A stretch of DNA of 64,000 nucleotides from an uncultured Pelagibacteraceae bacterium (GCA_902530635.1 CACABC010000002.1:53501-117500); one strand, 5' to 3'. Shown: positions 50,568-60,598, numbered from the stretch's first letter. Numbers and translations: made by a program. The notes: a model not told the origin generated them from the sequence alone.

Positions 50568-51592
50568 ATATTTTCTATTAGCTTAATATCTTTTGCTGCA
50601 TCTTCTGCCTTATTAACTTTAATTTTATTATTTTTAATATCGTTAATAAAAGCATCACATTGATTTTTGAAAGACCAAGATTTTTTTGATTTGAATAAGT
50701 GATTTTTTCCTGACAACCTTTTATTAATCACAAAACTTGCAGACTTATTCTTAAGATGTTGTGGAGGAAGTTTTACTATTATAGAACCAAATTCAAAATA
50801 TATTTCAAAAGTTTCATCCCAACCATGCTTTGTAAAAAAACCAGTTTCAAGAATAGCATTAAATTTTTTATATTTAAGATTCACTAAAGAAATTTTGTCA
50901 TCTGATAAATCTGCGTGAAGAACTTTTGGAATTTCATTTGTAAAATATCTTAATAAACTTACGTTGTGACAATAAAGATTTAAGTATTTTTCATAAGCTT
51001 TTTTAAATTTATTAGGTAGCCAATTTGGTTTCAATGGCCAACTAGGTTTTTTAATAAAATTTTTTTCTGAAGTTTTCAAATAAAAATTTTTACTATCATA
51101 ACCGCTACCGGACAGCCTATGAGATTTTATTAATACTATTTTTCCCAAACTTCTGTTTTTAAGTATTTTATCATAAGCTTTTTTGGCTTTGATTATACCT
51201 TCGTCATAAATTTTATTATATCCAACTTTGTGTAAAGATTTATTTCTTTTAGCGATACGTAAGAGTTTGGATGATTGTATAGAATTCCCCGCCATTGGCT
51301 TTTCCGTTAAAATAGGTTTACTAAGTTTTAGAAATTCTGAAGAAATGGGACCGATCATTTCTCTCTTGGTTATTATAGCAACACCATCATATTTCTTGAT
51401 ATCTTTTATTAAACCTCTATGAGAAAAATAGGAATTTTTTATTTTGTATTTTTTAGTTATTTTTTTTCTTAATTCGTTTCTTGCTTCAACAAGTCCAAAT
51501 ATTTTACAGTTTTTATTCTTATAAAAGTTTTCAATAAAACCTATTTGACCGTTAAATCCTCCACCTACAATTCCAACTTTAATTTTTTGCAT
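50543..51592 (-). CDS. Gfo/Idh/MocA-family oxidoreductase
   Basis: VGIVGGGFNGQIGFIENFYKNKNCKIFGLVEAR; LTEKPMAG. Confidence 0.88.
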   Translation of the reverse strand: MQKIKVGIVGGGFNGQIGFIENFYKNKNCKIFGLVEARNELRKKITKKYKIKNSYFSHRGLIKDIKKYDGVAIITKREMIGPISSEFLKLSKPILTEKPMAGNSIQSSKLLRIAKRNKSLHKVGYNKIYDEGIIKAKKAYDKILKNRSLGKIVLIKSHRLSGSGYDSKNFYLKTSEKNFIKKPSWPLKPNWLPNKFKKAYEKYLNLYCHNVSLLRYFTNEIPKVLHADLSDDKISLVNLKYKKFNAILETGFFTKHGWDETFEIYFEFGSIIVKLPPQHLKNKSASFVINKRLSGKNHLFKSKKSWSFKNQCDAFINDIKNNKIKVNKAEDAAKDIKLIENIWKSFLKS

Positions 51593-51598
51593 TTAAAT

Positions 51599-52006
51599 TT
51601 AAATTTTTATTTTTTTTGGACTTTTCTTGAGAAAAAATTTTATTTTGAATAATGTTTCTAGCTTTTCGATATCTTCTGTGTTTTTTAAAAGTATGTTTTC
51701 AAGCGAAAAAAGTACTTTTTTTCCTTTTTTTTTTATAACTCTATATAACTTTTCTCTTTCATTCTTTTTTTTTGGTAATTGAGCTAAACTATAAAAAGCA
51801 ATTCCATCAAACTTTCCCTTGTTTATGTCAATCAACATTTCATTATAATTTAAAAAACAATTTTTAATCCCGTATTCTGTAAAACTTAATTTATAATCAT
51901 ATCCTCTTTTACTACATGCATCTCTGATAACTAAATTTTGAACTTTTTGATGGTTAATTGTGCCATCTAAAAGTTTTCTGCTTGATATATATCCTTTGAA
52001 AATCAT
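51599..52006 (-). CDS. Sporadic carbohydrate cluster protein (LIC12192/TIGR04323-like)
   Basis: FKGYISSRKLLDGTINHQKVQNLVIRDACSKRGYDYKLSFTEYGIKNC ... DGIAFYSLAQLP. Confidence 0.8.
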   Translation of the reverse strand: MIFKGYISSRKLLDGTINHQKVQNLVIRDACSKRGYDYKLSFTEYGIKNCFLNYNEMLIDINKGKFDGIAFYSLAQLPKKKNEREKLYRVIKKKGKKVLFSLENILLKNTEDIEKLETLFKIKFFLKKSPKKIKI

Positions 52007-52011
52007 TTAAA

Positions 52012-52800
52012 TTATTTATGTCCGGGTGATTTGTATTCTAAGCCAATTTTTGTAGCTGCTCTTATTTTAAGAGGAGAGAAAAAGCTTCCAAGTTCTTTCT
52101 GCATATATGGAGTAAATAGCCCTTTGAACCTACAGTTCAAAGATACTCTCGTCTCACCAGTCCTATTTATTAGGTTTCCATGAGGTAAATTTTGGTTAAA
52201 AAGAAGATAGTTACCATAATTAATTTTTATAAATTTTAAATCTTTTTTAAAATTTTTATATAAATCTGTTACAGATTTAATTTTTTGTTTTGAGAATGAA
52301 GAGTTAAACTTTTTAATTTTTTTTGAATTAAGAATAAACATTGATTTCGTTTTGTAACAATTCACCATAGGTATCCATAAAACAGTTTCGAAAGGCGAGT
52401 CTCCTGACCAAGTGTCTGAGTGAATAGGCAACAATGAGCTTTCATCATTAGGTAATTGTATTGATAAATTAATACTGTTTTGCATTGCAAGTTCATTTCC
52501 TACTATATTTGAAATCATATCTTCTGCTATTGAAAAATAATATTTTTGAAATTTTTTATCTTTATTAATTAAATTTATTAAATTAAGCCTTACTTTATTT
52601 AAGTTTTTTTCTTTTAAATACAGATGGAGATTATTTAAATTAAATTTTTTAGGACTAATATTTAATTTCAAAATTTTTATAAGGTTTTTTTTTATTAAAT
52701 TATTTATATAAGATAGTGATTTTTTATTCTCAGATTTTTTAATAATAAAACCCTCATTTAAAAAAGTACTTTCAAATTTAGAATGGTTGTTTAATTTCAT
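52012..52800 (-). CDS. Sporadic-carbohydrate-cluster 2OG-Fe(II) oxygenase-like
   Basis: LPIHSDTWSGDSPFETVLWIPMVNCYKTKSMFIL ... FNQNLPHGNLINRTGETRVSLNCRFKGLFTPY. Confidence 0.75.
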   Translation of the reverse strand: MKLNNHSKFESTFLNEGFIIKKSENKKSLSYINNLIKKNLIKILKLNISPKKFNLNNLHLYLKEKNLNKVRLNLINLINKDKKFQKYYFSIAEDMISNIVGNELAMQNSINLSIQLPNDESSLLPIHSDTWSGDSPFETVLWIPMVNCYKTKSMFILNSKKIKKFNSSFSKQKIKSVTDLYKNFKKDLKFIKINYGNYLLFNQNLPHGNLINRTGETRVSLNCRFKGLFTPYMQKELGSFFSPLKIRAATKIGLEYKSPGHK

Positions 52801-53867
52801 TAAAAAGGTCCAGTAAAATCTTTATATGGAATATCAGTCTCATTTAAACCTTGTTTTGGTAAATATTTTTCAATTATTTTTAGTTTAATTGATTTTCGAG
52901 TTATTTTTGATATGGCCTTTAAAATTTCATTTAAGTTTAAATAGAAATCTTTAGCTAAAACCCTTGTGCTTGGAATAGGCATTTCTTTTATTCCAAGACG
53001 TACAGGATTTGACTTTAAGTTTTTAGAAAGATTTTCGCAGACCAAAGAAATTATTTCTGAACTTATACCAAAAGATTTCCAACCATTATCTAAAACTAAA
53101 AGATTTTTTGTTTTTTTCACTGATTTTAAAATCAAATTTTTATCAAGGGGACGAATTGTTCTGAGATCAATAATTTCTGCTGAAATTTTGGATAATTTTA
53201 ATATTTTTTTAATACGCATTAATTGAATTAATGCATCAGAAAATGAAACTATGGTTAGATCTTTTCCTTTTTGGATAACTTTAGCTTTTCCTATTTTTAC
53301 TGAATATATTTTTTTTGGGACACGGCCTTGAATATTATGAAGCCACCTGTGCTCAAAAAATATCACTGGTCCATTATCTTTTATGCTACTTACTAAAAGA
53401 CCTTTTGCATCATAAGCATTTGAGGGTGCTACAACTTTAAGACCAGGAATATGTGCAAACAATGTCTCTAAAGACTGAGAATGTTGCGGACCCTGACCCC
53501 AACCTTTCCCAATGATTAATCTTATCACCAAAGGTACTTTTTGTTTCCCACCTGACATAAAATTCCATTTTGCTGCTTGATTAATAATTTGCTCTATCGA
53601 TAAAAGACTAAATTCTACTCTTTGATGGGATAATACTGGTTTCAGACCTCTAGTTGCTGCACCAATACAAATTCCTGTTAGTGCACTTTCAGAAGTAGGT
53701 GGTTCTATAACTCTTTTTGTACCAAAAATTTTTGATAATCCAGATGTTGTTCCAAAAATTCCTTTAGGATCGTTAGTTCCGAGTCCAATTAAAATTATTT
53801 TTTTATCCTTTTTCATCATTTGAATAAATGTATTTCTTATAGACTCCGAAAATTTAATTAACGTCAT
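52800..53867 (-). CDS. Pyruvate dehydrogenase E1 beta-like subunit
   Basis: RVIEPPTSESALTGICIGAATRGLKPVLSHQRVEFSLLSIEQIINQAAKWNFMSGGKQKVPLVIR. Confidence 0.9.
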   Translation of the reverse strand: MTLIKFSESIRNTFIQMMKKDKKIILIGLGTNDPKGIFGTTSGLSKIFGTKRVIEPPTSESALTGICIGAATRGLKPVLSHQRVEFSLLSIEQIINQAAKWNFMSGGKQKVPLVIRLIIGKGWGQGPQHSQSLETLFAHIPGLKVVAPSNAYDAKGLLVSSIKDNGPVIFFEHRWLHNIQGRVPKKIYSVKIGKAKVIQKGKDLTIVSFSDALIQLMRIKKILKLSKISAEIIDLRTIRPLDKNLILKSVKKTKNLLVLDNGWKSFGISSEIISLVCENLSKNLKSNPVRLGIKEMPIPSTRVLAKDFYLNLNEILKAISKITRKSIKLKIIEKYLPKQGLNETDIPYKDFTGPF

Positions 53868-54842
53868 TTATTTGTAATAACTATAATATTTTTTTAGATC
53901 TTTACTGGTTGGATATGCACTTGCCTTTGCAAATTCAAAAGCACTATTAACCTCGGCATCAATCGACATTTCTATTCCATCTAAAAATTCTTTTTTAAAA
54001 ATTTTTCCAACTTTTTTCTTTATTTTTTCAAGTGGACAATTTTTTATCCATTTTTTTAATTCACCTTTGTTTCTATAATTTAAATTATCATCCCAAAAAG
54101 GACCGCAATGTTCTAGCCATCTATATGTATTAAACTCTATAAAGGAAGGTTTTGAGGTTCTTTTAATTTCTTTGATAACTTTACGAGAGATATTAAAAAC
54201 ATTTAAAACATCATTTCCATCGGTTTGGTATGCCTTTAAACCATGGGCCTTAATAATATCTTTAACTTTTCTTTTATTTGGCTGTCTTTCTCTTAAATGA
54301 GTATAAACAGAGTAATAATTATTTTCACAAACGAACAAAATCGGTAAATTATTTAAAGCAGCAAAATTTATTGTTTCATGAAAAATTCCTTCTTCGGTTG
54401 CTCCTTCACCAAAAAAAATAACTGTTAAATATCTCTGATTTTTTTTTAGATGTAATGATTTTAAAGCTATACCTGCTCCAATTGGTATTGGGCTGCCCAC
54501 AATTGGAATGGACATCATAATCCCAGCTTTCTGATCTTGTAAATGCATTGATCCTCCCATACCTTCGGCACAACCAGTTTTTTTTCCATATATTTCAGCA
54601 ATCATACTTTTTAGATTTCCACCTTTTGCTAAATAATGAGCATGACATCGATGACTGCTAATTATTTTATCGATCTTTTTTAAATTTTGACAAACACCAG
54701 CTGCGACTGCTTCTTGTCCTATAGATAAATGTATTGGACATCTCATATCCCATTCTGAATAGTTTGATGCAATTTTATTTTCGACTCTTCTTATCCGATA
54801 GATCTTTTTAAAAAGTTCTAAAATTAGTGTTTTTTTTTCCAT
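53868..54842 (-). CDS. Pyruvate dehydrogenase E1 alpha-like subunit
   Basis: SIGQEAVAAGVCQNL, SSHRCHAHYLAKGG, EGMGGSMHLQD, FFGEGATEEGIFHETINFAALNNLPILFVCENN. Confidence 0.92.
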   Translation of the reverse strand: MEKKTLILELFKKIYRIRRVENKIASNYSEWDMRCPIHLSIGQEAVAAGVCQNLKKIDKIISSHRCHAHYLAKGGNLKSMIAEIYGKKTGCAEGMGGSMHLQDQKAGIMMSIPIVGSPIPIGAGIALKSLHLKKNQRYLTVIFFGEGATEEGIFHETINFAALNNLPILFVCENNYYSVYTHLRERQPNKRKVKDIIKAHGLKAYQTDGNDVLNVFNISRKVIKEIKRTSKPSFIEFNTYRWLEHCGPFWDDNLNYRNKGELKKWIKNCPLEKIKKKVGKIFKKEFLDGIEMSIDAEVNSAFEFAKASAYPTSKDLKKYYSYYK

Positions 54843-55935
54843 AAAAATTATTTATCGAGTCAGATACATATTTTAAATGTTTTTTTGTTAAATTATGATG
54901 AATGGGTATTGAAAGAATTCTCTTTGATTGATTTTCGGTATTTTTTAATAAAAAAATTTGTTTTTTAAACATTTTTTGTAAATGTATGGGCCTTGGATAA
55001 TGAATAAAAGATTCTATGCCTTTTAGCTTTAAATATTTTTGTAAACTATCTCTTTCTGGAACCTGAATTACAAAAAGATGATAGGTATTAAATTCATTTT
55101 TTGTTTCAGGAGGACAAAAAACAAATCTTTTGTCTAAGTTTCTGTAATAATATTTAGCATTTTCTCTTCTTTTTTTAATAATTTTTTTTAAAGTTTTTAA
55201 TCTAAAATTAAGTATTCCTGCCTGAATATTATCTAATCTTGAATTGAATCCAAAAAAGTCAGCTTCATCTCTATTTTTTAATCCATGATTTCTTAATTTA
55301 GATATTAACTTTGCATTTTTAGCATCTTTAAAAATTATAAATCCTCCATCACCCATTCCATTAAAATTCTTTAAGGGATGTGTAGAAAAACAGGCTACAT
55401 CTCCAAAAGTTCCACATAGTTTTCCCTTAAACTTACTTCCAAAAGCTTGGGCACAGTCTTCAATAATTTTTAAGTTATATTTGTTTGCTATTCGAACTAT
55501 TGAGCTCATGTCACAACTTCTTCCAGTTAAATGCACAGCCATTATGGCTTTTGTTTTTTTTGTTATTGCCTTTTCAATTTTTGATGGGTCTATATTTTGA
55601 TTGGGCAAAACCTCAACAAAAATTGGTTTCGCTCCAAGGTGAACAATTGTTGACGTTGAGGCAATATAAGAGTTCGATGTAGTTATAACTTCATCTCCTC
55701 TTCTAATCCCTATAGCATACATGCCAAAAGTTAAAGCATCCGTGCCACTATTAACTGTTACAGCACTTCTAGAAAAAATATTCTTTAATTTTTTTTGAAA
55801 TGCTACAACTTCAGAAGCATTAACACCCACATAATCTCCGCTTTCTAAAATTTTGTTAATTATTGGTAAAAGATCTTTTTTTTCTTCTTTCCACTGTTCT
55901 GTAAAATTTAAATATTTAATTTTCATAAGATTCAT
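54808..55935 (-). CDS. DegT/DnrJ/EryC1 family aminotransferase
   Basis: ACFSTHPLKNFNGMGDGGFIIF PLP lysine; VNSGTDALTFGMYAIGIRRGDEVITTSNSY. Confidence 0.92.
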   Translation of the reverse strand: MNLMKIKYLNFTEQWKEEKKDLLPIINKILESGDYVGVNASEVVAFQKKLKNIFSRSAVTVNSGTDALTFGMYAIGIRRGDEVITTSNSYIASTSTIVHLGAKPIFVEVLPNQNIDPSKIEKAITKKTKAIMAVHLTGRSCDMSSIVRIANKYNLKIIEDCAQAFGSKFKGKLCGTFGDVACFSTHPLKNFNGMGDGGFIIFKDAKNAKLISKLRNHGLKNRDEADFFGFNSRLDNIQAGILNFRLKTLKKIIKKRRENAKYYYRNLDKRFVFCPPETKNEFNTYHLFVIQVPERDSLQKYLKLKGIESFIHYPRPIHLQKMFKKQIFLLKNTENQSKRILSIPIHHNLTKKHLKYVSDSINNFYGKKNTNFRTF

Positions 55936-57022
55936 AAAATTTTTTCACTGTTTTAACGATATAACTCAATTGATCTTTTGATAAGTGTTGGTCGCAAGGG
56001 AAAGAAATAATTTTTTTTGCATGTTCGTCGGTAACTGGGAAATCACCTTTTCTGTAAATCGAATGGAAAGGTTTTTGTCTATAAATTGGTGTGGGATAGT
56101 GAATTTTAGCTTCTATACCTTTTTTGATACAATAATTTAAAAGACTATTACGATTTTTTGCAAAAACTATGTATAGATGAAAAACGTGTCTAACATTTTT
56201 CGGTCTTTTAGGAATATTGATCCCGTTAATTTTAGATAACTCTTTATCAAGAAATTTTGCATTTGAGATTCTTTTTGTAGCAATTTCTTTAGCCTTTGGA
56301 ATTATCCAATTACCGACAACTGCTTGCAAAGTATCCATTCTAGAGTTGTAACCGAGTAGATTAACAACATCTCGGTTAACCAATCCATGATTTCGCAATA
56401 ATTTAATTTTTTTATAGGCTGCTTTACTATTTGTAACAATCATTCCGGCATCAGACCAAACATTAATATTTTTTAATGGGTGAAAAGAAAAGGCACCTGT
56501 TAATCCAAAAGTCCCACTAATTTTATTTTTATATGTTCCTAAAATTGATTGACATGCATCTTCTATGATAGGTATTTTAAAATTTTTTGAAATTTTCATT
56601 ATTTCTTCCATGTTAGAAACACATCCAGTAAAATGAACAGGAATTATTGCTTTAGTTTTTTTGTTTATTGCTTTTTTTATTTTTTTTACGTCTATACAAA
56701 AAGAATCATCGCAATCTACAAATTTAATTTTTGCTCCAACTTCATTAATGGCACCAACTGTTGCAACAAAAGTGTTTGCAGCAGTTATAACTTCATCACC
56801 AGCCTTTATGTCTATATATTTTAAAGATAGTTTAATTGCATCTGTACCAGAGTTTACGCCAATTGCATATTTTGAGCCTACTAGTTTTGAAAAATTTTTT
56901 TCAAATATTTCTAGTTCTTTTCCTAAAGTAAAATCTCCTTTTGGAACAAAGTTTTTTAATTTTTTCCATAGAGAATCAGCCTTACCAAACTGTTGGGGTA
57001 AATACGAATATCTAACCTTCAT
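55916..57022 (-). CDS. DegT/DnrJ/EryC1 family aminotransferase
   Basis: AFSFHPLKNINVWSDAGMIVTN; VNSGTDAIKLSLKYIDIKAGDEVITAANTF. Confidence 0.92.
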   Translation of the reverse strand: MKVRYSYLPQQFGKADSLWKKLKNFVPKGDFTLGKELEIFEKNFSKLVGSKYAIGVNSGTDAIKLSLKYIDIKAGDEVITAANTFVATVGAINEVGAKIKFVDCDDSFCIDVKKIKKAINKKTKAIIPVHFTGCVSNMEEIMKISKNFKIPIIEDACQSILGTYKNKISGTFGLTGAFSFHPLKNINVWSDAGMIVTNSKAAYKKIKLLRNHGLVNRDVVNLLGYNSRMDTLQAVVGNWIIPKAKEIATKRISNAKFLDKELSKINGINIPKRPKNVRHVFHLYIVFAKNRNSLLNYCIKKGIEAKIHYPTPIYRQKPFHSIYRKGDFPVTDEHAKKIISFPCDQHLSKDQLSYIVKTVKKFYESYEN

Positions 57023-58002
57023 TTCAAGTTTAAATTTTTCATTCTTTTAATATTAAAATAAAATTCATTTTCTAATGTATTTTGTAAAAATTTATTTTTA
57101 AACGCATTCTGCAAATCTATTACAGCATCTTTTATATTTTTTTTTGGTATGAAACCTAATTCGCTTTTAATTTTTTCAGAGGATATATGATATGATCTAT
57201 TATCTTCAGTTTTTTTATAAATTAGATTTACATCATTGCCTATAACATCTTTTACATCTTTGCTAAGTTTTTCTACCGAAAAGTTTTCATATCCGGCATT
57301 GAATATTTTTCCAGCAATTTTTTTATCTGGACTTTTAAGGAGCAATAGATACGCGTCTACCATATCATCTATATGAATATTAGGTCTTAGTTGATTTCCT
57401 CCAAAAACTGTTATTTCCCTTTTGTGATACGCTAAATTTGTTAATATATTAACTACTAAGTCGAGTCTTTGCCTTGGGGCAAAACCACAAACTGTCGCAG
57501 GTCTAATTGTTACGGTAGTAAAATCTATATTTTGATATTTCTGTAATATTTTCTCGCAGTCAGCTTTAAATTTAGAATAATCAGTCAAAGGTTCTAAATT
57601 CATTTCTTCATTAACATTAGTTTCTTTTTTAATACCGTAGACACTAGATGAAGATGCGTAAATAAACCTTTTTACTCGACAATCTCTAGAAATTTGTACC
57701 AATGGTTCAAAGGCATTTAAATTAATATCCCTTCCCAAGCTTTTGTTTAGCTCAAAACTCGGATCGTTTGAAATACATGCCAAATGTATAACGGCATCCA
57801 TGTTTGCTATATTTTTTTTTAGCAAATTTTGATCTCTGATATCCCCCTTTAAAATTTTTAAATTTTTATGAGGTTTGAGTACATCTTGACCGTAGATCAT
57901 AAGATCTAAAACCGTAACTTCGTAGCCTTCTTTTAGTAGTTTTGGGACTAGTGCAGAACCAACATATCCTGCTCCACCTGTAATTAATATATTTTCTAAC
58001 AT
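57019..58002 (-). CDS. NAD-dependent sugar epimerase/dehydratase
   Basis: ILITGGAGYVGSALVPKLLKEGYEVTVLDLMIYG; YASSSSVYGIK; YSKFKADCEK. Confidence 0.92.
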   Translation of the reverse strand: MLENILITGGAGYVGSALVPKLLKEGYEVTVLDLMIYGQDVLKPHKNLKILKGDIRDQNLLKKNIANMDAVIHLACISNDPSFELNKSLGRDINLNAFEPLVQISRDCRVKRFIYASSSSVYGIKKETNVNEEMNLEPLTDYSKFKADCEKILQKYQNIDFTTVTIRPATVCGFAPRQRLDLVVNILTNLAYHKREITVFGGNQLRPNIHIDDMVDAYLLLLKSPDKKIAGKIFNAGYENFSVEKLSKDVKDVIGNDVNLIYKKTEDNRSYHISSEKIKSELGFIPKKNIKDAVIDLQNAFKNKFLQNTLENEFYFNIKRMKNLNLK

Positions 58003-59535
58003 CTAGCTTAGATAAGCTTGCAGACTTTTAATTATATCTGTTTTTTTTATTTGTTTGCTGTTTCCCATAAACTGAATTTTTATAGCGGCAGCTAATGCTG
58101 AAACAAGCATTGAAAAATTAATATCATTTTTTTTATAAATTCCAATTGAAAGAAGAGCCAACATTGCATCTCCTGTTCCAACTTTATCTAAAATATTTTT
58201 AGCAAAAGCGGGACAGCTTAAAAGTTTATTCTTATTTTTAATGTATATTTTTGACCCTATATTTCCTGAAGTTACAGTTGTATATTGTGATTTTAATTTA
58301 CTAGCCAATTTCTTTATCAGGGTTTCTACTACGTCATATTTATTCCTTAATTCATGACGCATCTCATTCTCATTAATTATAACTAAATTTGCTCCAACAT
58401 AATTTGAAATAGTATGATGACCTAAATTTGCTGCATTTAGTTGAGCATTGACTGCAATAAATTTTGAATATTTGATTATTTTTTTGGCTGAATTGCTTGA
58501 TATTAAACCGTGACCATAATCAGAAACAATTACGAGATCGTGTTTTTTAATATGTTTTATAATTTTTTTATTAAAATTAGAGCTCTGAACTTTATTTAAA
58601 GGATTATCGTTAATAGAATAAACGCCTAATACTTTGTTTTTGTTGGTTGAGTCAACAAATCTCTTTTTGATTATAGTTGTGGAATCTTTTTTTGCTATAA
58701 AATCCTGGTTGACATTCTTTGATAAATTTTTCTTTATAAAAGATAGTTGTTCTTTTTTTTCTCCTATACTGCTGAGAAGTGTAATTTTTTTACAAAAACC
58801 TGATAAATTTTTTGCAATAGCTGCAGCACCTCCCAAATATTTTTCCTTATATAAATCCCTTAAAACTAGCACGGGTTCTTTACCAGATTTTCCTAAGGCT
58901 TCGCAAAAAACATACTCGTCTATAATTGTTTCTCCAATTACTAAAATCTTTAAATTAGAGTATGAATTAATAGTTTTTGAAATTTTCAAACTAGTATCAA
59001 AATTTTTGTTAGTTTTCAATCTTTCTAAAAATTTTTTTTGTTGAACTGATAAATTAAAACCTGAAGTATTAATTATTTTACTAGAACTGTACATCTCATC
59101 ATCAGTATAGGCTATTCGACCCCCAATACTTTTTATAGCTTTTTCTTCTTCATTTATTTGTCCGGTAACATCTAATTTGTTGTTTATATAATCTTGACCC
59201 TTACAATAAATATTTGGTTTAAGAGTTTTAATAGCTTTGACTGCATTTTCTGTAGAATTTGAACAGACATAATCTACATTTTCTAAAGCAGCTATACATT
59301 GCATCCTAGTATTAATTTTAAAAATTGGTCTATTAGGTCCTTTGTTTACGTATTGATCGTGAGTAACTGTAACAACCAAAATATCCGCAAGTTTTTTTGC
59401 AGAATTAAAATGCTTAATATGACCGGCATGTAAAATATCAAAAACTCCATGACAATGAACTACTTTTTTTCCTCTTTTTTTTAAAGTGGTAATTTTTTTA
59501 CCTAAATCTTTTAGATCAAATATCTTTTTTTCCAT
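58003..59535 (-). CDS. HldE-like bifunctional protein with nucleotidyltransferase N-terminal and PfkB sugar kinase C-terminal
   Basis: N-term KVVHCHGVFDILHAGHIKHFNSAKKLADILVV; C-term GETIIDEYVFCEALGKSGKEPVLVLRD..YLGGAAAIAKNLSGF, KVGTGDAMLALLSIG. Confidence 0.9.
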   Translation of the reverse strand: MEKKIFDLKDLGKKITTLKKRGKKVVHCHGVFDILHAGHIKHFNSAKKLADILVVTVTHDQYVNKGPNRPIFKINTRMQCIAALENVDYVCSNSTENAVKAIKTLKPNIYCKGQDYINNKLDVTGQINEEEKAIKSIGGRIAYTDDEMYSSSKIINTSGFNLSVQQKKFLERLKTNKNFDTSLKISKTINSYSNLKILVIGETIIDEYVFCEALGKSGKEPVLVLRDLYKEKYLGGAAAIAKNLSGFCKKITLLSSIGEKKEQLSFIKKNLSKNVNQDFIAKKDSTTIIKKRFVDSTNKNKVLGVYSINDNPLNKVQSSNFNKKIIKHIKKHDLVIVSDYGHGLISSNSAKKIIKYSKFIAVNAQLNAANLGHHTISNYVGANLVIINENEMRHELRNKYDVVETLIKKLASKLKSQYTTVTSGNIGSKIYIKNKNKLLSCPAFAKNILDKVGTGDAMLALLSIGIYKKNDINFSMLVSALAAAIKIQFMGNSKQIKKTDIIKSLQAYLS

Positions 59536-59540
59536 TTAGT

Positions 59541-60527
59541 TTATCTTTTTTTTAGAAGTTCGAACCAGATTTTTGTAGCTTTTTTGATTTTTTTGGGTGT
59601 CCACACAGGTGCATCTTTAAACTTTTCTATATTTTTCACCAAATCTTTTACGCCTTCTTCTATTCTTACTTTGGGTTTCCAATTAAGATCTTTTCTTATT
59701 TTTTTTATATCAGCTAAAGATCTATCAGGCTCTCCAGGTCTTTTTGGTATTTTTATTGTCTTTCCTCCTACTAAACGAGCAATTTTATTTACTTGCACCT
59801 CTTTTCCTCCCGCTAAATTATAAATCTCACCAGTCTTGTTAGAATAAGCTGCTTTTAAGACAGCATTGACCAAATCACTTACATGTATAAAGTCTCTAGT
59901 CTGTTTTCCATTTCCAACTACTGTAAGAGGTTTGTTTGCTAGCTTCTGAGCTAAAAATACTCCAAATACAGCACCGTATGCTCCTGTAGTTCTTGATCTT
60001 GGGCCATAACAATTAAAAAATCTTAAACTTATTGCAGGGAAATTAAATACTTTGTTCCAATGCATTACTAATTCTTCGCCCTGCCATTTTGTTAGTGCGT
60101 ATGGATACATTGGTTTTACTGTTGAGTCTTCTCTTGTAGGAAAATGTTTTGGGAAACCATAACAACTTGCTGAAGCAGCATAAATAAATTTTTTAATCTT
60201 TGCTTTTTTTGATGCTCTAACAATGTTAAAAGTACCAGTAACATTAGAATCAAAATATTTTTTTGGATTTTCAATGCTGGGCACAATATCTGCTAAACCC
60301 GCTAAGTGAAATACATAATCAACGCCAGAAAAATATTTATCTATATTATTGTTTTTAGAAATATCAATATTTATAATTTTAAGATTTTTTTTGGAATGTC
60401 CTTTTAAATTAGATTTCCTGCCAGTACTAAAATTATCTAAAACAATAACTTTATGCCTATTTTTAATAAGAAGATCTACTAAATTGCTTCCTATAAATCC
60501 TGCTCCACCTGTAACTAAAGATTTCAT
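59541..60527 (-). CDS. NAD-dependent sugar-nucleotide epimerase (UDP-sugar 4-epimerase-like)
   Basis: LVTGGAGFIGSNLVDLLIKNRHKVIVLDNFSTGRKSNL; YPYALTKWQGEELVMHW; FFNCYGPRSRTTGAYGAVFGVF. Confidence 0.92.
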   Translation of the reverse strand: MKSLVTGGAGFIGSNLVDLLIKNRHKVIVLDNFSTGRKSNLKGHSKKNLKIINIDISKNNNIDKYFSGVDYVFHLAGLADIVPSIENPKKYFDSNVTGTFNIVRASKKAKIKKFIYAASASCYGFPKHFPTREDSTVKPMYPYALTKWQGEELVMHWNKVFNFPAISLRFFNCYGPRSRTTGAYGAVFGVFLAQKLANKPLTVVGNGKQTRDFIHVSDLVNAVLKAAYSNKTGEIYNLAGGKEVQVNKIARLVGGKTIKIPKRPGEPDRSLADIKKIRKDLNWKPKVRIEEGVKDLVKNIEKFKDAPVWTPKKIKKATKIWFELLKKR

Positions 60528-60598
60528 AATCTATTTAACCAATGCTCCGCACTTTGCAAAAAATATGCTTCTACATCTCTCTTTCTCATTTCTATTTT

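Noticed and set aside
56661-57050. 129 aa plus-strand ORF
   Set aside because: Antisense to a DegT aminotransferase; no start context or motif support
58634-59044. 136 aa plus-strand ORF
   Set aside because: Antisense to HldE-like gene; likely spurious
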